Positions 1 to 6,480 of a DNA stretch of 8,005 nucleotides are shown in pieces. The notes under the pieces are model-generated. The model searched no databases, was not told the origin of the DNA, and saw only the letters and a list, made by a program, of their open reading frames with translations. Source of the stretch: CAYOYH01 sp964408165 (lineage in GTDB: Bacteria > Patescibacteriota > Saccharimonadia > Saccharimonadales > CAYOYH01); the NCBI GenBank assembly GCA_964408165.1, contig CAYOYH010000030.1, forward strand, positions 1 through 8,005, in the 5' to 3' direction. Every line of letters starts with the position of its first letter. Position 1 is the first letter of the stretch. The translations under genes were made by a program, and so were the position numbers.

Positions 1-81
1 ACAATAGAACTAGCGAAAGTTACGGAAAAGTCGCATTTGGGGTGAGACTTTGCGGCCTGATGGGGTTAGCCAGAAACAAGG

Positions 82-87
82 TATAAT
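82..87 (+). promoter_or_regulatory. -10 box of a likely leaderless promoter
   Basis: A perfect TATAAT lies at 82-87, with six bases (88-93) before the ATG at 94. That spacing puts the expected transcription start on or next to the start codon, so the mRNA would have no leader and no Shine-Dalgarno site, and none is visible upstream of 94. No good -35 box is seen at 16-18 bp spacing (the bases near 58-64 are TGATGGG), so the promoter would rest mainly on the consensus -10. Confidence 0.6.
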
Positions 88-93
88 GTATTT

Positions 94-645
94 ATGAGTA
101 AGTTAGAAAATAATATTGCGTATATCGACGGTCAGAATTTGCACATGGGGACAACTAAGAGTGCTCCAAAGTGGAGAATTGATTTGACGAGATTTCGAAC
201 TTACTTAAAAGAAAAATACCATGTAGATCGGGCATATTATTATCTAGGCTATGTTCAGCAGGGTGTTAATTTTGACAGTATTTATGAAGAGATTCAGGAA
301 GCTGGTTTTATACTTGTGTTTCGCCAACACAATAGTGCCATGATTGGCAAGAAAAAAGGTAATGTAGATTCGGATATTATTTTCTCTGCAATGAAACGCT
401 TAGTCACGGGTGATGATTTTGCCAAAGTTGTACTAGTTTCTGGCGACGGAGATTACAAGATGTTGGTAGATTTTTTAATACAACAAAAACGATTCGCGAA
501 AATACTATTCCCGAACAAGAAGTACAGTTCGTCGTTGTATAAAAGCATATCTTCAACCTATTTTGCGCATCTGGACGACAAAGATGTAAAAAAGAAAATT
601 ATTCAAAGAACAAAAAGGTTACATAAAATGAAAAAGGATCCTTAG
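94..645 (+). CDS. NYN-domain (LabA/DUF88-like) putative nuclease
   Basis: This 183-residue protein has the hallmarks of the NYN branch of the PIN-like nuclease fold. An early beta strand carries YIDGQN (residues 10-15, Asp12 and Asn15), an acidic DSD lies at 92-94, and a late strand ends in SGDGDY (116-121, Asp118 and Asp120). These acidic residues form the metal site in the family. Family members are generally thought to be metal-dependent RNases or RNA-binding proteins; the substrate cannot be told here. The C-terminus, from about residue 162, is very lysine/arginine rich (DVKKKIIQRTKRLHKMKK), which would suit nucleic-acid contact. There is no signal peptide or membrane segment, so it is probably cytosolic. 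The start at 94 is supported by the adjacent TATAAT. It appears to be a single-gene unit; the next gene is on the opposite strand. The fold assignment is firm, the biochemical role is inferred. Confidence 0.85.
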   Translation: MSKLENNIAYIDGQNLHMGTTKSAPKWRIDLTRFRTYLKEKYHVDRAYYYLGYVQQGVNFDSIYEEIQEAGFILVFRQHNSAMIGKKKGNVDSDIIFSAMKRLVTGDDFAKVVLVSGDGDYKMLVDFLIQQKRFAKILFPNKKYSSSLYKSISSTYFAHLDDKDVKKKIIQRTKRLHKMKKDP

Positions 646-839
646 GTAATGAGCCGTTTGGAGCCTTTCTCGTCTTGATAGCGGTAGCATAGCATGTATT
701 GCAAGATTAATCTATGGGTTGTCATGGTTTACATGATGAGCGTCACTTTTGCTTTCAGTAAGTCCTAGTAACAAAACCATTTTTTAGCGTTGTTAAAGCT
801 AATCACCCCAAAGGTTTTTGAGGCAATGGACTACTTCAA

Positions 840-1619
840 CTATTTGATCTCGTAGATGACAGTAACTGAGAAATGTAGTTCATTTTCGCCAGGTTGGACA
901 GGCAGTGAGCGTCTGCTTTCGACGACGGGAGAGTCCAAAGAAATCTCTCCGCCACCTAGACTGCGAGGGGTGTGTAGGTTAATAAAGCCATGACCTTCGT
1001 GAACACTAATGACCTTGCCAAGCTTCACTTCTAGCTCATCGGCGGAGGCTTGAGCTTTAGATTTGGCATCAGCTACGGCTTCAGCTCTTCCCTGGCGGTC
1101 CAGCTCTTTACGTTTTGATTCGGAGAAGCCGGGCACAGGGGTTATTTGCCCTTGCGGGTTAGTAGTTAGCAAGTAATCTTGCACTTTTTGAGCGGTATTT
1201 TTGTCACCCACTTGGGCAACAATATTTACAGTAACGCGCTCTTCGGTGTCATCATAAAACCAACGCCAGTCTTGGTTGTAGCCATTGACTTTAATGTCTT
1301 TGTCTTCAACACCAAGCTTTTTGAGTCCAGCAACAATTTCAGTGGTTTTGTCTGAAGCTTCTTTGATGGCAGTATCTTCGTCGGTAGATTCAAAATGATA
1401 AGAAAGGCTGAAGACGAACTTGTCTGGCGGTGCTTCTATGGTTGATTTACCAGTAGTGGTAATCGTACGGGTGTCGCCTGAAATCGTGTCCCATGGCTTC
1501 CACAGAAACAGCATCAGGCTAATTGTCAGGATGTATACGGCTGTCATCATCAGCACCAAAGTGCGGTAGTTTAGCGAGACGGTTAGCTGTTTGTTATTGT
1601 CGTCGTCGTTGTTGTTCAT
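840..1619 (-). CDS. Membrane-anchored SIMPL-domain (DUF541) protein
   Basis: The 259-residue product starts with a short Asn/Asp-rich cytosolic tail (residues 2-9). One hydrophobic helix follows at about residues 20-40, then an extracytoplasmic domain that matches the SIMPL (DUF541) family: TTGKSTIEAPPDKF near 55-68, where the family begins with a G-x-(G/S) strand, and the typical Ala/Lys-rich helix AVADAKSKAQASADEL (181-196) leading into LGKVISVHEG (200-209). The helix has no lipobox or signal-peptidase site, so it is more likely a signal anchor than a cleaved signal. SIMPL proteins are widespread surface or periplasmic proteins (for example BP26 of Brucella, which forms channel-like oligomers); their activity is mostly unknown. 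The start is supported by TAGGGGG at 1624-1630 on this strand, four bases before the ATG. The gene lies divergent to the riboswitch operon and has no partner. Confidence 0.85.
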   Translation of the reverse strand: MNNNDDDNNKQLTVSLNYRTLVLMMTAVYILTISLMLFLWKPWDTISGDTRTITTTGKSTIEAPPDKFVFSLSYHFESTDEDTAIKEASDKTTEIVAGLKKLGVEDKDIKVNGYNQDWRWFYDDTEERVTVNIVAQVGDKNTAQKVQDYLLTTNPQGQITPVPGFSESKRKELDRQGRAEAVADAKSKAQASADELEVKLGKVISVHEGHGFINLHTPRSLGGGEISLDSPVVESRRSLPVQPGENELHFSVTVIYEIK

Positions 1620-1718
1620 AAATCCCCCTATGCTTTGTTGAATTACAGCAAACCTCCGAGGCTAATGCCCATTCAATATCATGTGAACCATGACAATAGT
1701 TAGTTAGTGCCAGTTGCA

Positions 1719-1727
1719 TGGTATTAT
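1719..1727 (+). promoter_or_regulatory. Extended -10 promoter for the riboswitch operon
   Basis: TGG followed by TATTAT at 1719-1727 matches the extended -10 pattern TGnTAtaAT. Transcription would start around 1733-1735, exactly where the first strand of the aptamer's closing helix begins (1735). No clear -35 is present (TTAGTT at 1700-1705 is poor), which is acceptable for extended -10 promoters. The agreement between predicted start and aptamer boundary is the best support. Confidence 0.5.
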
Positions 1728-1734
1728 TATTGTT

Positions 1735-1866
1735 GTTAACAATTTAAAACTCGCGAAAATGTGGAATCCGGTTAAATTCCGGAACTGTGCCGCAACTGTA
1801 AAGTCAGACACACGTTTAACGCAAAGAGTTCTCCCGAGCAGGAGATGTGAGCAAGATTGTGATAAC
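1735..1866 (+). ncRNA. Cobalamin riboswitch aptamer
   Basis: The conserved core of cobalamin riboswitches is readable in order: GGAATCCGG (1763-1771) pairing through TCCGG/CCGGA with CCGGAACTG (1779-1787), then GCCGCAACTGTAA (1789-1801), the most invariant block of the family. A B12-box-like GAGCAGGAGATG follows at 1836-1847. A closing helix can form between GTTA-ACAAT (1735-1743) and ATTGT-ga-TAAC (1856-1866). CTCC (1831-1834) can pair with GGAG (1841-1844), and CACA near 1809 with TGTG near 1846. The element is compact and lacks the long peripheral arms of large AdoCbl riboswitches, so the form of cobalamin bound is uncertain. The B12 box departs from the usual AGyCAGGAGACC in its last bases. 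It sits in the leader of the gene at about 1959, directly before an intrinsic terminator, the normal arrangement for transcriptional OFF control by the ligand. Confidence 0.85.
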
Positions 1867-1889
1867 TTTAGGTCGTGACTGATCGCTCT

Positions 1890-1927
1890 TCCCCTGTTTG
1901 GATTATAAAAACAGGGGATTTTCTTTT
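1890..1927 (+). terminator. Intrinsic terminator, riboswitch expression platform
   Basis: TCCCCTGTTT (1890-1899) and AAACAGGGGA (1909-1918) form a perfect 10-bp stem with a 9-nt loop, followed at once by TTTTCTTTT (1919-1927). It lies 23 nt after the aptamer and before the likely start codon at 1959, so it can only act on transcripts coming from the riboswitch leader. The B12-box segment 1836-1844 (GAGCAGGAG) can pair with 8 of 9 bases of the 5' arm at 1891-1899, offering an antiterminator when the aptamer is not folded around ligand. Confidence 0.88.
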
Positions 1928-1958
1928 GGAGGCTACCGCTCAACTACACACCGAACCA

Positions 1959-3479
1959 ATGCCAATTGTCGAAGAGGTCGACAGCGAGGTTTTGTTTGCC
2001 AATAAATACCGAACCAACATTGAGCACTCCGCGGAGTACTGGTCTTTTGAAATCGACGACGAACGGTTGCTTACGGAAATGGACCACTTGCAGTCGGCGC
2101 GTTCAAAAGAGAGCGCCTACCACGCCGAAGCCGTAGAGGATATTAAACAAAACTATATTACTGCCATTTACGAACGAGTGATTCCTAATGGAGTGTCCAG
2201 ATTTTCTTACAATAGATGGCTGGGCAAGACGCCCGATAGCGTAGCCAAAAGTGGCTATAAATGGCACCGAACCGAGGAGGCCTACCGTAGAGTAGGCATC
2301 GAAGTTGAAGCGGCGAACAGTATTGACCAAGATTTGCCACTAGGCTATGCCAAAGTGGTCGTTTCGCCCAAGATGAGCGCTTCTGACGCCTCACCTGCTG
2401 TGGCAAAGAGCGAAAACCTAGACCAATATGATTCGATCCAAGTTTATTATTCGACAGACAGTGGTGTCGAGGCCGAAGCTATATTGGTCGAGGGAGTAAG
2501 CTTGACTAGTTGGTACGCCATGCTGGGTAGTGAAAATAAGCTTTTCAATGCTCCGGTCGAACTGGATCCAAAAAACGATTCGGCTCTAGATATTATGAAG
2601 GCGCACCAGCATATGGTTATACCTATTGCCAGCCTAGAGAAGGGAGCAGTATCGGTACTGGAGGAAGTTATGAGTTTCGAAAACGACATCGAGGCCTATG
2701 CAAAACTAAAAAAACAGCTCGATTCATTTAGCGAAGATCAGTCCAAGCTTGCCAACCACGCCAACATAATGGCCGAGGAGTGGCTGCGGTTTGATATTCA
2801 GCTGGAAGAAGCGCTACATGCAGAAGGTAGCACCAAAGGAGAAGTTGCTGATTTTATCGACGATCAGTATCCAAAGCTCGATAAGCGAACGCAGGAGTTT
2901 GTCCAAGCTCACAAAATTCCAGGTGGCTACATCATGACTACCAAACTAGCTGCGCTAACCGAAGACATGAAGCGAAATACAGTATGGGCTAGAACGGGCG
3001 TGCGAGTAAATAACAGCGAAATAATAGATCAAATTAACCCCGTGGAGTTTAAGAGGCTTCAGCTGCAGGAGCAAGCCTATGATATTCTGGCTCAAAGAAA
3101 TATGATCAACGAAGTTATGGAAATGAGTCGACTGGCGGACTGGGCCATAGCCAGTATTAATATCAACACTGGCAGCAGGGGTTGTCCAGCGGGTGGAGCC
3201 TCAAGGTTTGCCGGTGGTGCAGCGCAAAGTCGAGGGGCTGCTAAGCAAAATAATCAAGAAAATACATATTGCCCTAAGGTAGAGAATGGGCAAAAAGGTA
3301 AATGCCCAGGTTGCAAACAAATAGTGCCAATTATTGTTAAAGACAAACTTTACTGCTCGAGAGGGGGATGCAAATTAGCGCATTATTCAATCAAGAAGAG
3401 CAAAACTGTGGTCGCAGCGAAAGAGAAAAAACAGAAGGCTTCAATGAAAGATAGCAAAGCTGATAAGATTGCTGCATGA
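1959..3479 (+). CDS. Unrecognised protein with C-terminal zinc ribbon
   Basis: I do not recognise this 506-residue protein. The N-terminal ~400 residues look soluble, acidic and mixed alpha/beta to helical, with no signal peptide or membrane helix; about residues 238-285 are charged and coiled-coil-like. Near 406-425 there is a Gly/Ala-rich linker (GSRGCPAGGASRFAGGAAQ). It leads to a zinc-ribbon-like C-terminus: Cys438, then CPGC (449-452), then Cys466-x4-Cys471 and His475, and finally a Lys-rich tail. A structural zinc site and nucleic-acid or protein binding are plausible but unproven. The reading frame is open back to a GTG at 1875, but that start lies inside the riboswitch/terminator leader, so ATG 1959 is preferred; GGAGG at 1928-1932 is too far from it for a normal Shine-Dalgarno. 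The last codons overlap the next gene by 4 nt (ATGA), so translation of the two is probably coupled. Expression is predicted to be repressed by cobalamin. Confidence 0.75.
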   Translation: MPIVEEVDSEVLFANKYRTNIEHSAEYWSFEIDDERLLTEMDHLQSARSKESAYHAEAVEDIKQNYITAIYERVIPNGVSRFSYNRWLGKTPDSVAKSGYKWHRTEEAYRRVGIEVEAANSIDQDLPLGYAKVVVSPKMSASDASPAVAKSENLDQYDSIQVYYSTDSGVEAEAILVEGVSLTSWYAMLGSENKLFNAPVELDPKNDSALDIMKAHQHMVIPIASLEKGAVSVLEEVMSFENDIEAYAKLKKQLDSFSEDQSKLANHANIMAEEWLRFDIQLEEALHAEGSTKGEVADFIDDQYPKLDKRTQEFVQAHKIPGGYIMTTKLAALTEDMKRNTVWARTGVRVNNSEIIDQINPVEFKRLQLQEQAYDILAQRNMINEVMEMSRLADWAIASININTGSRGCPAGGASRFAGGAAQSRGAAKQNNQENTYCPKVENGQKGKCPGCKQIVPIIVKDKLYCSRGGCKLAHYSIKKSKTVVAAKEKKQKASMKDSKADKIAA

Positions 3480-4606
3480 GAATTGGAATTTTTTCTGGCA
3501 CATTTGACCCGGTACATGACGGGCATGTGGCGCTGGCTATTGACGCGCTGGAGCGAGCCAGTCTTGATAGATTGATATTTCTGCCTGAAGCCTCGCCCCG
3601 CCGAAAAAACAACATTATACCTCTCGGTCAACGAGTAGATATGCTAAAACTGGTCGCCAGTGAAAACGAAAAACTAGAAGTGTTTACCTGCCAAAACGAA
3701 ACCCATTCAGTTGATGAAACCATGACTGAGCTTCACAGGAAGTACGGCAAAGAAAACCAATACTTTCTGGTAATGGGCGCAGATGTATTTGAGCACATTG
3801 AAGGTTGGTCAAGCCACGCTCAACTAGCGATAGATAATTCGTTTATTTTGGGGCTAAGGACGGAAGATGACGGTGAGTTAGCTATAGAAATCGCCGTGCG
3901 CTTAGGCCTAGAGCCGACAATGATAATCTCGGCACTCCCCTCTCTATCTTCGAGCGAAATACGCCGGGCACTTAAAAAAAGAGCTAAAGCTAACGGCCTG
4001 AACAGTGCAGTACAGCAGTACATACGGAGCAACAAACTCTACGGGAACACTAAGGTCCATCAACGAGAGAAACTCTACAGTCTTCGTAGAAAACTGAGCA
4101 GTGGCGAGGTTGAACGCCGCAGCCAAGACATTTGCAACAAGCTATTTGATTCGGTTGCCTGGTCATTAAATCCGAAAATTCATGTGTACCTACCTATTGC
4201 TAGAAACAACGAAATCAGCACCTGGCCACTACTAAGTAGGCTTTGGAGAAGCAAAACTGATGTGAAAATTTTTACCTCGATGTATGGAGGCAACAAAGCC
4301 CTGCAACACGTGCGAATAAACCAAAGCACTCAGTACCGAACAGACGATCTAGGCATACCTATGCCAGCTAGCAACTACACCCAGGAGGCGGGCGAGTATA
4401 GTTTAATTATCGTTCCAACGTTGGGTTTCGATAAAAACCGGAATCGACTTGGCTACGGCAGAGGAGTGTATGACAGTTTTTTGGCACAACACAAAAACGC
4501 CCGCAAAGTCGGACTTGCTTATGAAAATTCTAAACAAAACCAAATAGAAACTGAGTCTCATGACATGCCTCTAGACGCAGTGGTTACTGAAGAAAATTTC
4601 TACTAA
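3476..4606 (+). CDS. NadD / 5-formyl-THF cyclo-ligase fusion
   Basis: This is a two-domain fusion of 376 residues. Residues 1-190 form a nicotinate-nucleotide adenylyltransferase (NadD): GIFSGTFDPVHDGH (4-17) carries the HxGH nucleotidyltransferase signature (His14, His17). PRRK (41-44) and FLVMGADVFEHIEGW (97-111) are NadD-like, and SSSEIRRAL (158-166) is the ISSTxIR ATP site. It would make deamido-NAD from NaMN and ATP. Residues 195-376 form 5-formyltetrahydrofolate cyclo-ligase (MTHFS): LRRKLS (203-208), YLPIARNNEIST (238-249), GFDKNRNRLGYGRGVYDSFL (317-336, ATP-binding glycine/tyrosine motif) and DMPLDAVVTE (363-372). It would convert 5-formyl-THF to 5,10-methenyl-THF. Key motifs of both domains are kept, so both activities are likely. 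The ATG overlaps the previous stop (ATGA), placing it under the same cobalamin riboswitch. The two enzymes are separate in most bacteria. Confidence 0.88.
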   Translation: MRIGIFSGTFDPVHDGHVALAIDALERASLDRLIFLPEASPRRKNNIIPLGQRVDMLKLVASENEKLEVFTCQNETHSVDETMTELHRKYGKENQYFLVMGADVFEHIEGWSSHAQLAIDNSFILGLRTEDDGELAIEIAVRLGLEPTMIISALPSLSSSEIRRALKKRAKANGLNSAVQQYIRSNKLYGNTKVHQREKLYSLRRKLSSGEVERRSQDICNKLFDSVAWSLNPKIHVYLPIARNNEISTWPLLSRLWRSKTDVKIFTSMYGGNKALQHVRINQSTQYRTDDLGIPMPASNYTQEAGEYSLIIVPTLGFDKNRNRLGYGRGVYDSFLAQHKNARKVGLAYENSKQNQIETESHDMPLDAVVTEENFY

Positions 4607-6286
4607 TTATTTGTTGTGATTTTCTAAATAGAGCAGATGCTTTTCGCGGTATTTGTTGAACTGGGATTTCCTGAAACCATTTTTACTAATGAACGAACTT
4701 ATTTTTTCACTGCCAAGATAGTGGGGGATTATTACGTAGGTGGCGCCCAGTTTGTACAGTTCGGACGCTTCTTCTGCGGTATCGGCATGACAAATTAACA
4801 CGGCATTAGGGTTGACCTTACTGATGTGCCTGACTGTAAATACGTTGATAGTGTGCTCGGTAATAGTAGAGATGACGAGCTTGGCTTTGCTGGCATTTAT
4901 CTCGTCTAGTAGCTCGGTATTGGTCACATCGCCGTAAACATGAGGTATGTGGGCGTGCCCCATGTGGTCGATTACTGCCGGGTCGTAATCTATGACTAGG
5001 AAGCGTTTTTTCATACGCTTGAAGACTTTTATAAATTCGGAGCCACCTTTTTTATAGCCTAGCAACAAAGCGTCGTATTGATATTCAGGTTTCTCTCTTT
5101 GACCTTCTTTGCGCCGCTCGAACAGCTTGAGGTATTTTTCAAAGAAATCAAACAGCTGATCGGCATAGATTATCATGTAGGTAGAGACGGCGATGGTAAT
5201 CAAGGCTATGACTGTCACTAGCGACACAGTGCGGTCAGTGACGCTTCCCACGCTACTGGCAAGTAAAATAAATATTAGCGAGAATTCACTGATTTGCGCC
5301 ACCGTAAGACCGGCCTTGAAGCTAGTTTTCTTGGTGTAGCCGAGCAAGCCCATAATCGTCAGTACGATTATTGGATTTCCGATAAGCACAAACAGGGAGA
5401 GAACAATTCCCTGTGGCAAGACTTCGATAATACTGTCTAGGTTGAGTTTTGCGCCAAGCGAAACGAAGAACAAAACGATGAAGAAATCACGTAAAGGCTT
5501 TAACCGTGTAGCGACTTCTTGAGCGTAGCTCATCGATGCCAAAGCTACACCGGCAAACAGAGCGCCAATTTCCAGCGAAAGACCTATTTCGGCAAAGAGT
5601 GTGGCTACACCAAAACCCCATCCAAGAGAAAACAAGAAAAGGAACTCGGTTGATCCGGAAATTATCCTGGTTAAATGTGGCAAGATTTTGGTTGAAAACA
5701 ACAACAACCCACCAGCTAACAGGGTGCCTTTAATGAGTAGCTCCACCAACCCTTGACCTTCAGTACCACCACCGGTGCCAGTGGTTACGACAACGATGAG
5801 CGCTATAGTGGCGATTATGTCCTGGACCAGCAAGAAGCCAATCGAAATTTTGCCATACAAGCGCCCTTGCTCTCTTTTGTCGCTGAGAAGTTTGAGTATA
5901 ATAATTGTGCTTGAAAACGCCAGAGAAACCGCTACAAAAATCGCTTCAAAAGCATCGAACCCCAAAAGTCGAACTAATCCATATCCGAAGATGGTCGTAA
6001 AAAGAACCTGCCCAGCACCAGTTAGAACAGCGGTTTTACCAACCTCCTTCACTACCTTGGGGTTTAAGCTAAGTCCGATAATAAACAGCAGTAGTGTGAT
6101 GCCGAATTTCGCCAACACACCGATGGTGTCTTCTGACTGTACGATATGAAAGACCGACGGCCCCACCAAGATGCCAGTTAAAATATAGCCAATTATTTGA
6201 GGTTGCCTGAGGAGATGTATGATTAAGCCAACAAATGTGGCAATAGCAATTATCAGGCTGATTTCAGTAAATAGTGTCTGCTCCAT
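4607..6286 (-). CDS. CPA2 (Kef-type) cation/H+ antiporter with RCK domain
   Basis: The 559-residue protein has a polytopic N-terminal part (residues ~5-375, about 12 hydrophobic segments) and a cytosolic C-terminal RCK/TrkA-N domain (~404-535). CPA2 signs include LRQPQIIGYILTGILVGP (25-43), the LAFSSTIIILKLL motif (122-134), Gln155-Asp156 in VQD (the Kef-type QD rather than the NhaA-type DD), and QISEFS (331-336). The RCK domain has a Rossmann-like strand LLLGYKKGGSEF (407-418), an acidic Asp433 ending strand two (VIDYDP), and YGDVTN (451-456). The usual GxGxxG is altered to G410-YKK-GG, so dinucleotide binding may be modified. It most likely exchanges K+ or Na+ for protons under ligand control. 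The start is set by a promoter immediately upstream (6296-6324); no strong Shine-Dalgarno is visible. Its stop abuts the stop of the convergent NadD fusion gene. No KefF/KefG-like partner lies next to it. Confidence 0.9.
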   Translation of the reverse strand: MEQTLFTEISLIIAIATFVGLIIHLLRQPQIIGYILTGILVGPSVFHIVQSEDTIGVLAKFGITLLLFIIGLSLNPKVVKEVGKTAVLTGAGQVLFTTIFGYGLVRLLGFDAFEAIFVAVSLAFSSTIIILKLLSDKREQGRLYGKISIGFLLVQDIIATIALIVVVTTGTGGGTEGQGLVELLIKGTLLAGGLLLFSTKILPHLTRIISGSTEFLFLFSLGWGFGVATLFAEIGLSLEIGALFAGVALASMSYAQEVATRLKPLRDFFIVLFFVSLGAKLNLDSIIEVLPQGIVLSLFVLIGNPIIVLTIMGLLGYTKKTSFKAGLTVAQISEFSLIFILLASSVGSVTDRTVSLVTVIALITIAVSTYMIIYADQLFDFFEKYLKLFERRKEGQREKPEYQYDALLLGYKKGGSEFIKVFKRMKKRFLVIDYDPAVIDHMGHAHIPHVYGDVTNTELLDEINASKAKLVISTITEHTINVFTVRHISKVNPNAVLICHADTAEEASELYKLGATYVIIPHYLGSEKISSFISKNGFRKSQFNKYREKHLLYLENHNK

Positions 6287-6295
6287 TACCTAGAC

Positions 6296-6324
6296 AGTAT
6301 CTAGCAACACCTAGCCTGTAGCAA
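6296..6324 (-). promoter_or_regulatory. Promoter of the antiporter gene, near-leaderless
   Basis: Read on the minus strand, TTGCTA (6319-6324) and GATACT (6296-6301) are separated by exactly 17 bp and resemble -35 and -10 boxes. Transcription would start near 6289, only about three bases before the ATG at 6286, so the mRNA would be practically leaderless. This agrees with the absence of a strong ribosome binding site. Confidence 0.5.
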
Positions 6325-6452
6325 GTAATGCTTTGATACTCCGGCTTTTTTGCAGATGCCCAAACTTTGGTCTTTCCCCTGAGGCTAGAGGCGATAGCGC
6401 CACCGCAGCTTTCGACACCATTAAAAGAGCGCGTCAAATATTGCGCCTGCTG

Positions 6453-6474
6453 TATACTGAAAGCCTGAAGGAAG
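6453..6474 (+). promoter_or_regulatory. -10 box and Shine-Dalgarno of corA
   Basis: TATACT at 6453-6458 is a good -10 box, though no convincing -35 is found 16-18 bp upstream. AAGGAAG at 6468-6474 is a Shine-Dalgarno with a 6-base spacer to the ATG at 6481, and it decides that start. The predicted leader is only about 16 nt. No Mg2+ riboswitch (M-box) was recognised in the 194-nt region shared with the divergent antiporter gene. Confidence 0.45.
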
Positions 6475-6480
6475 ACGCTT

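Noticed and set aside
634..643. AAGGATCCTT palindrome at the end of the NYN gene
   Set aside because: Short, lies within coding sequence up to the stop, and is not followed by Ts; likely chance.
784..802. TTAGC/GCTAA hairpin between the NYN and SIMPL genes
   Set aside because: Only a 5-bp stem, with no T-run following it on either strand, so it is not supported as a terminator for either convergent gene.
1704..1943. 79-codon open frame on the minus strand
   Set aside because: It lies antisense to the promoter, riboswitch and terminator, has no ribosome binding site and no plausible protein features.
6311..6351. Possible terminator ending in TTTTTT
   Set aside because: The stem would be AGCC/GGCT plus AGCA/TGCT with large asymmetric loops, and no plus-strand gene precedes it.
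6320..6480. Mg2+ (M-box) or c-di-AMP riboswitch between antiporter and corA
   Set aside because: No conserved core of either class was recognised, and the promoters proposed here leave leaders of only about 3 and 16 nt, too short for an aptamer.
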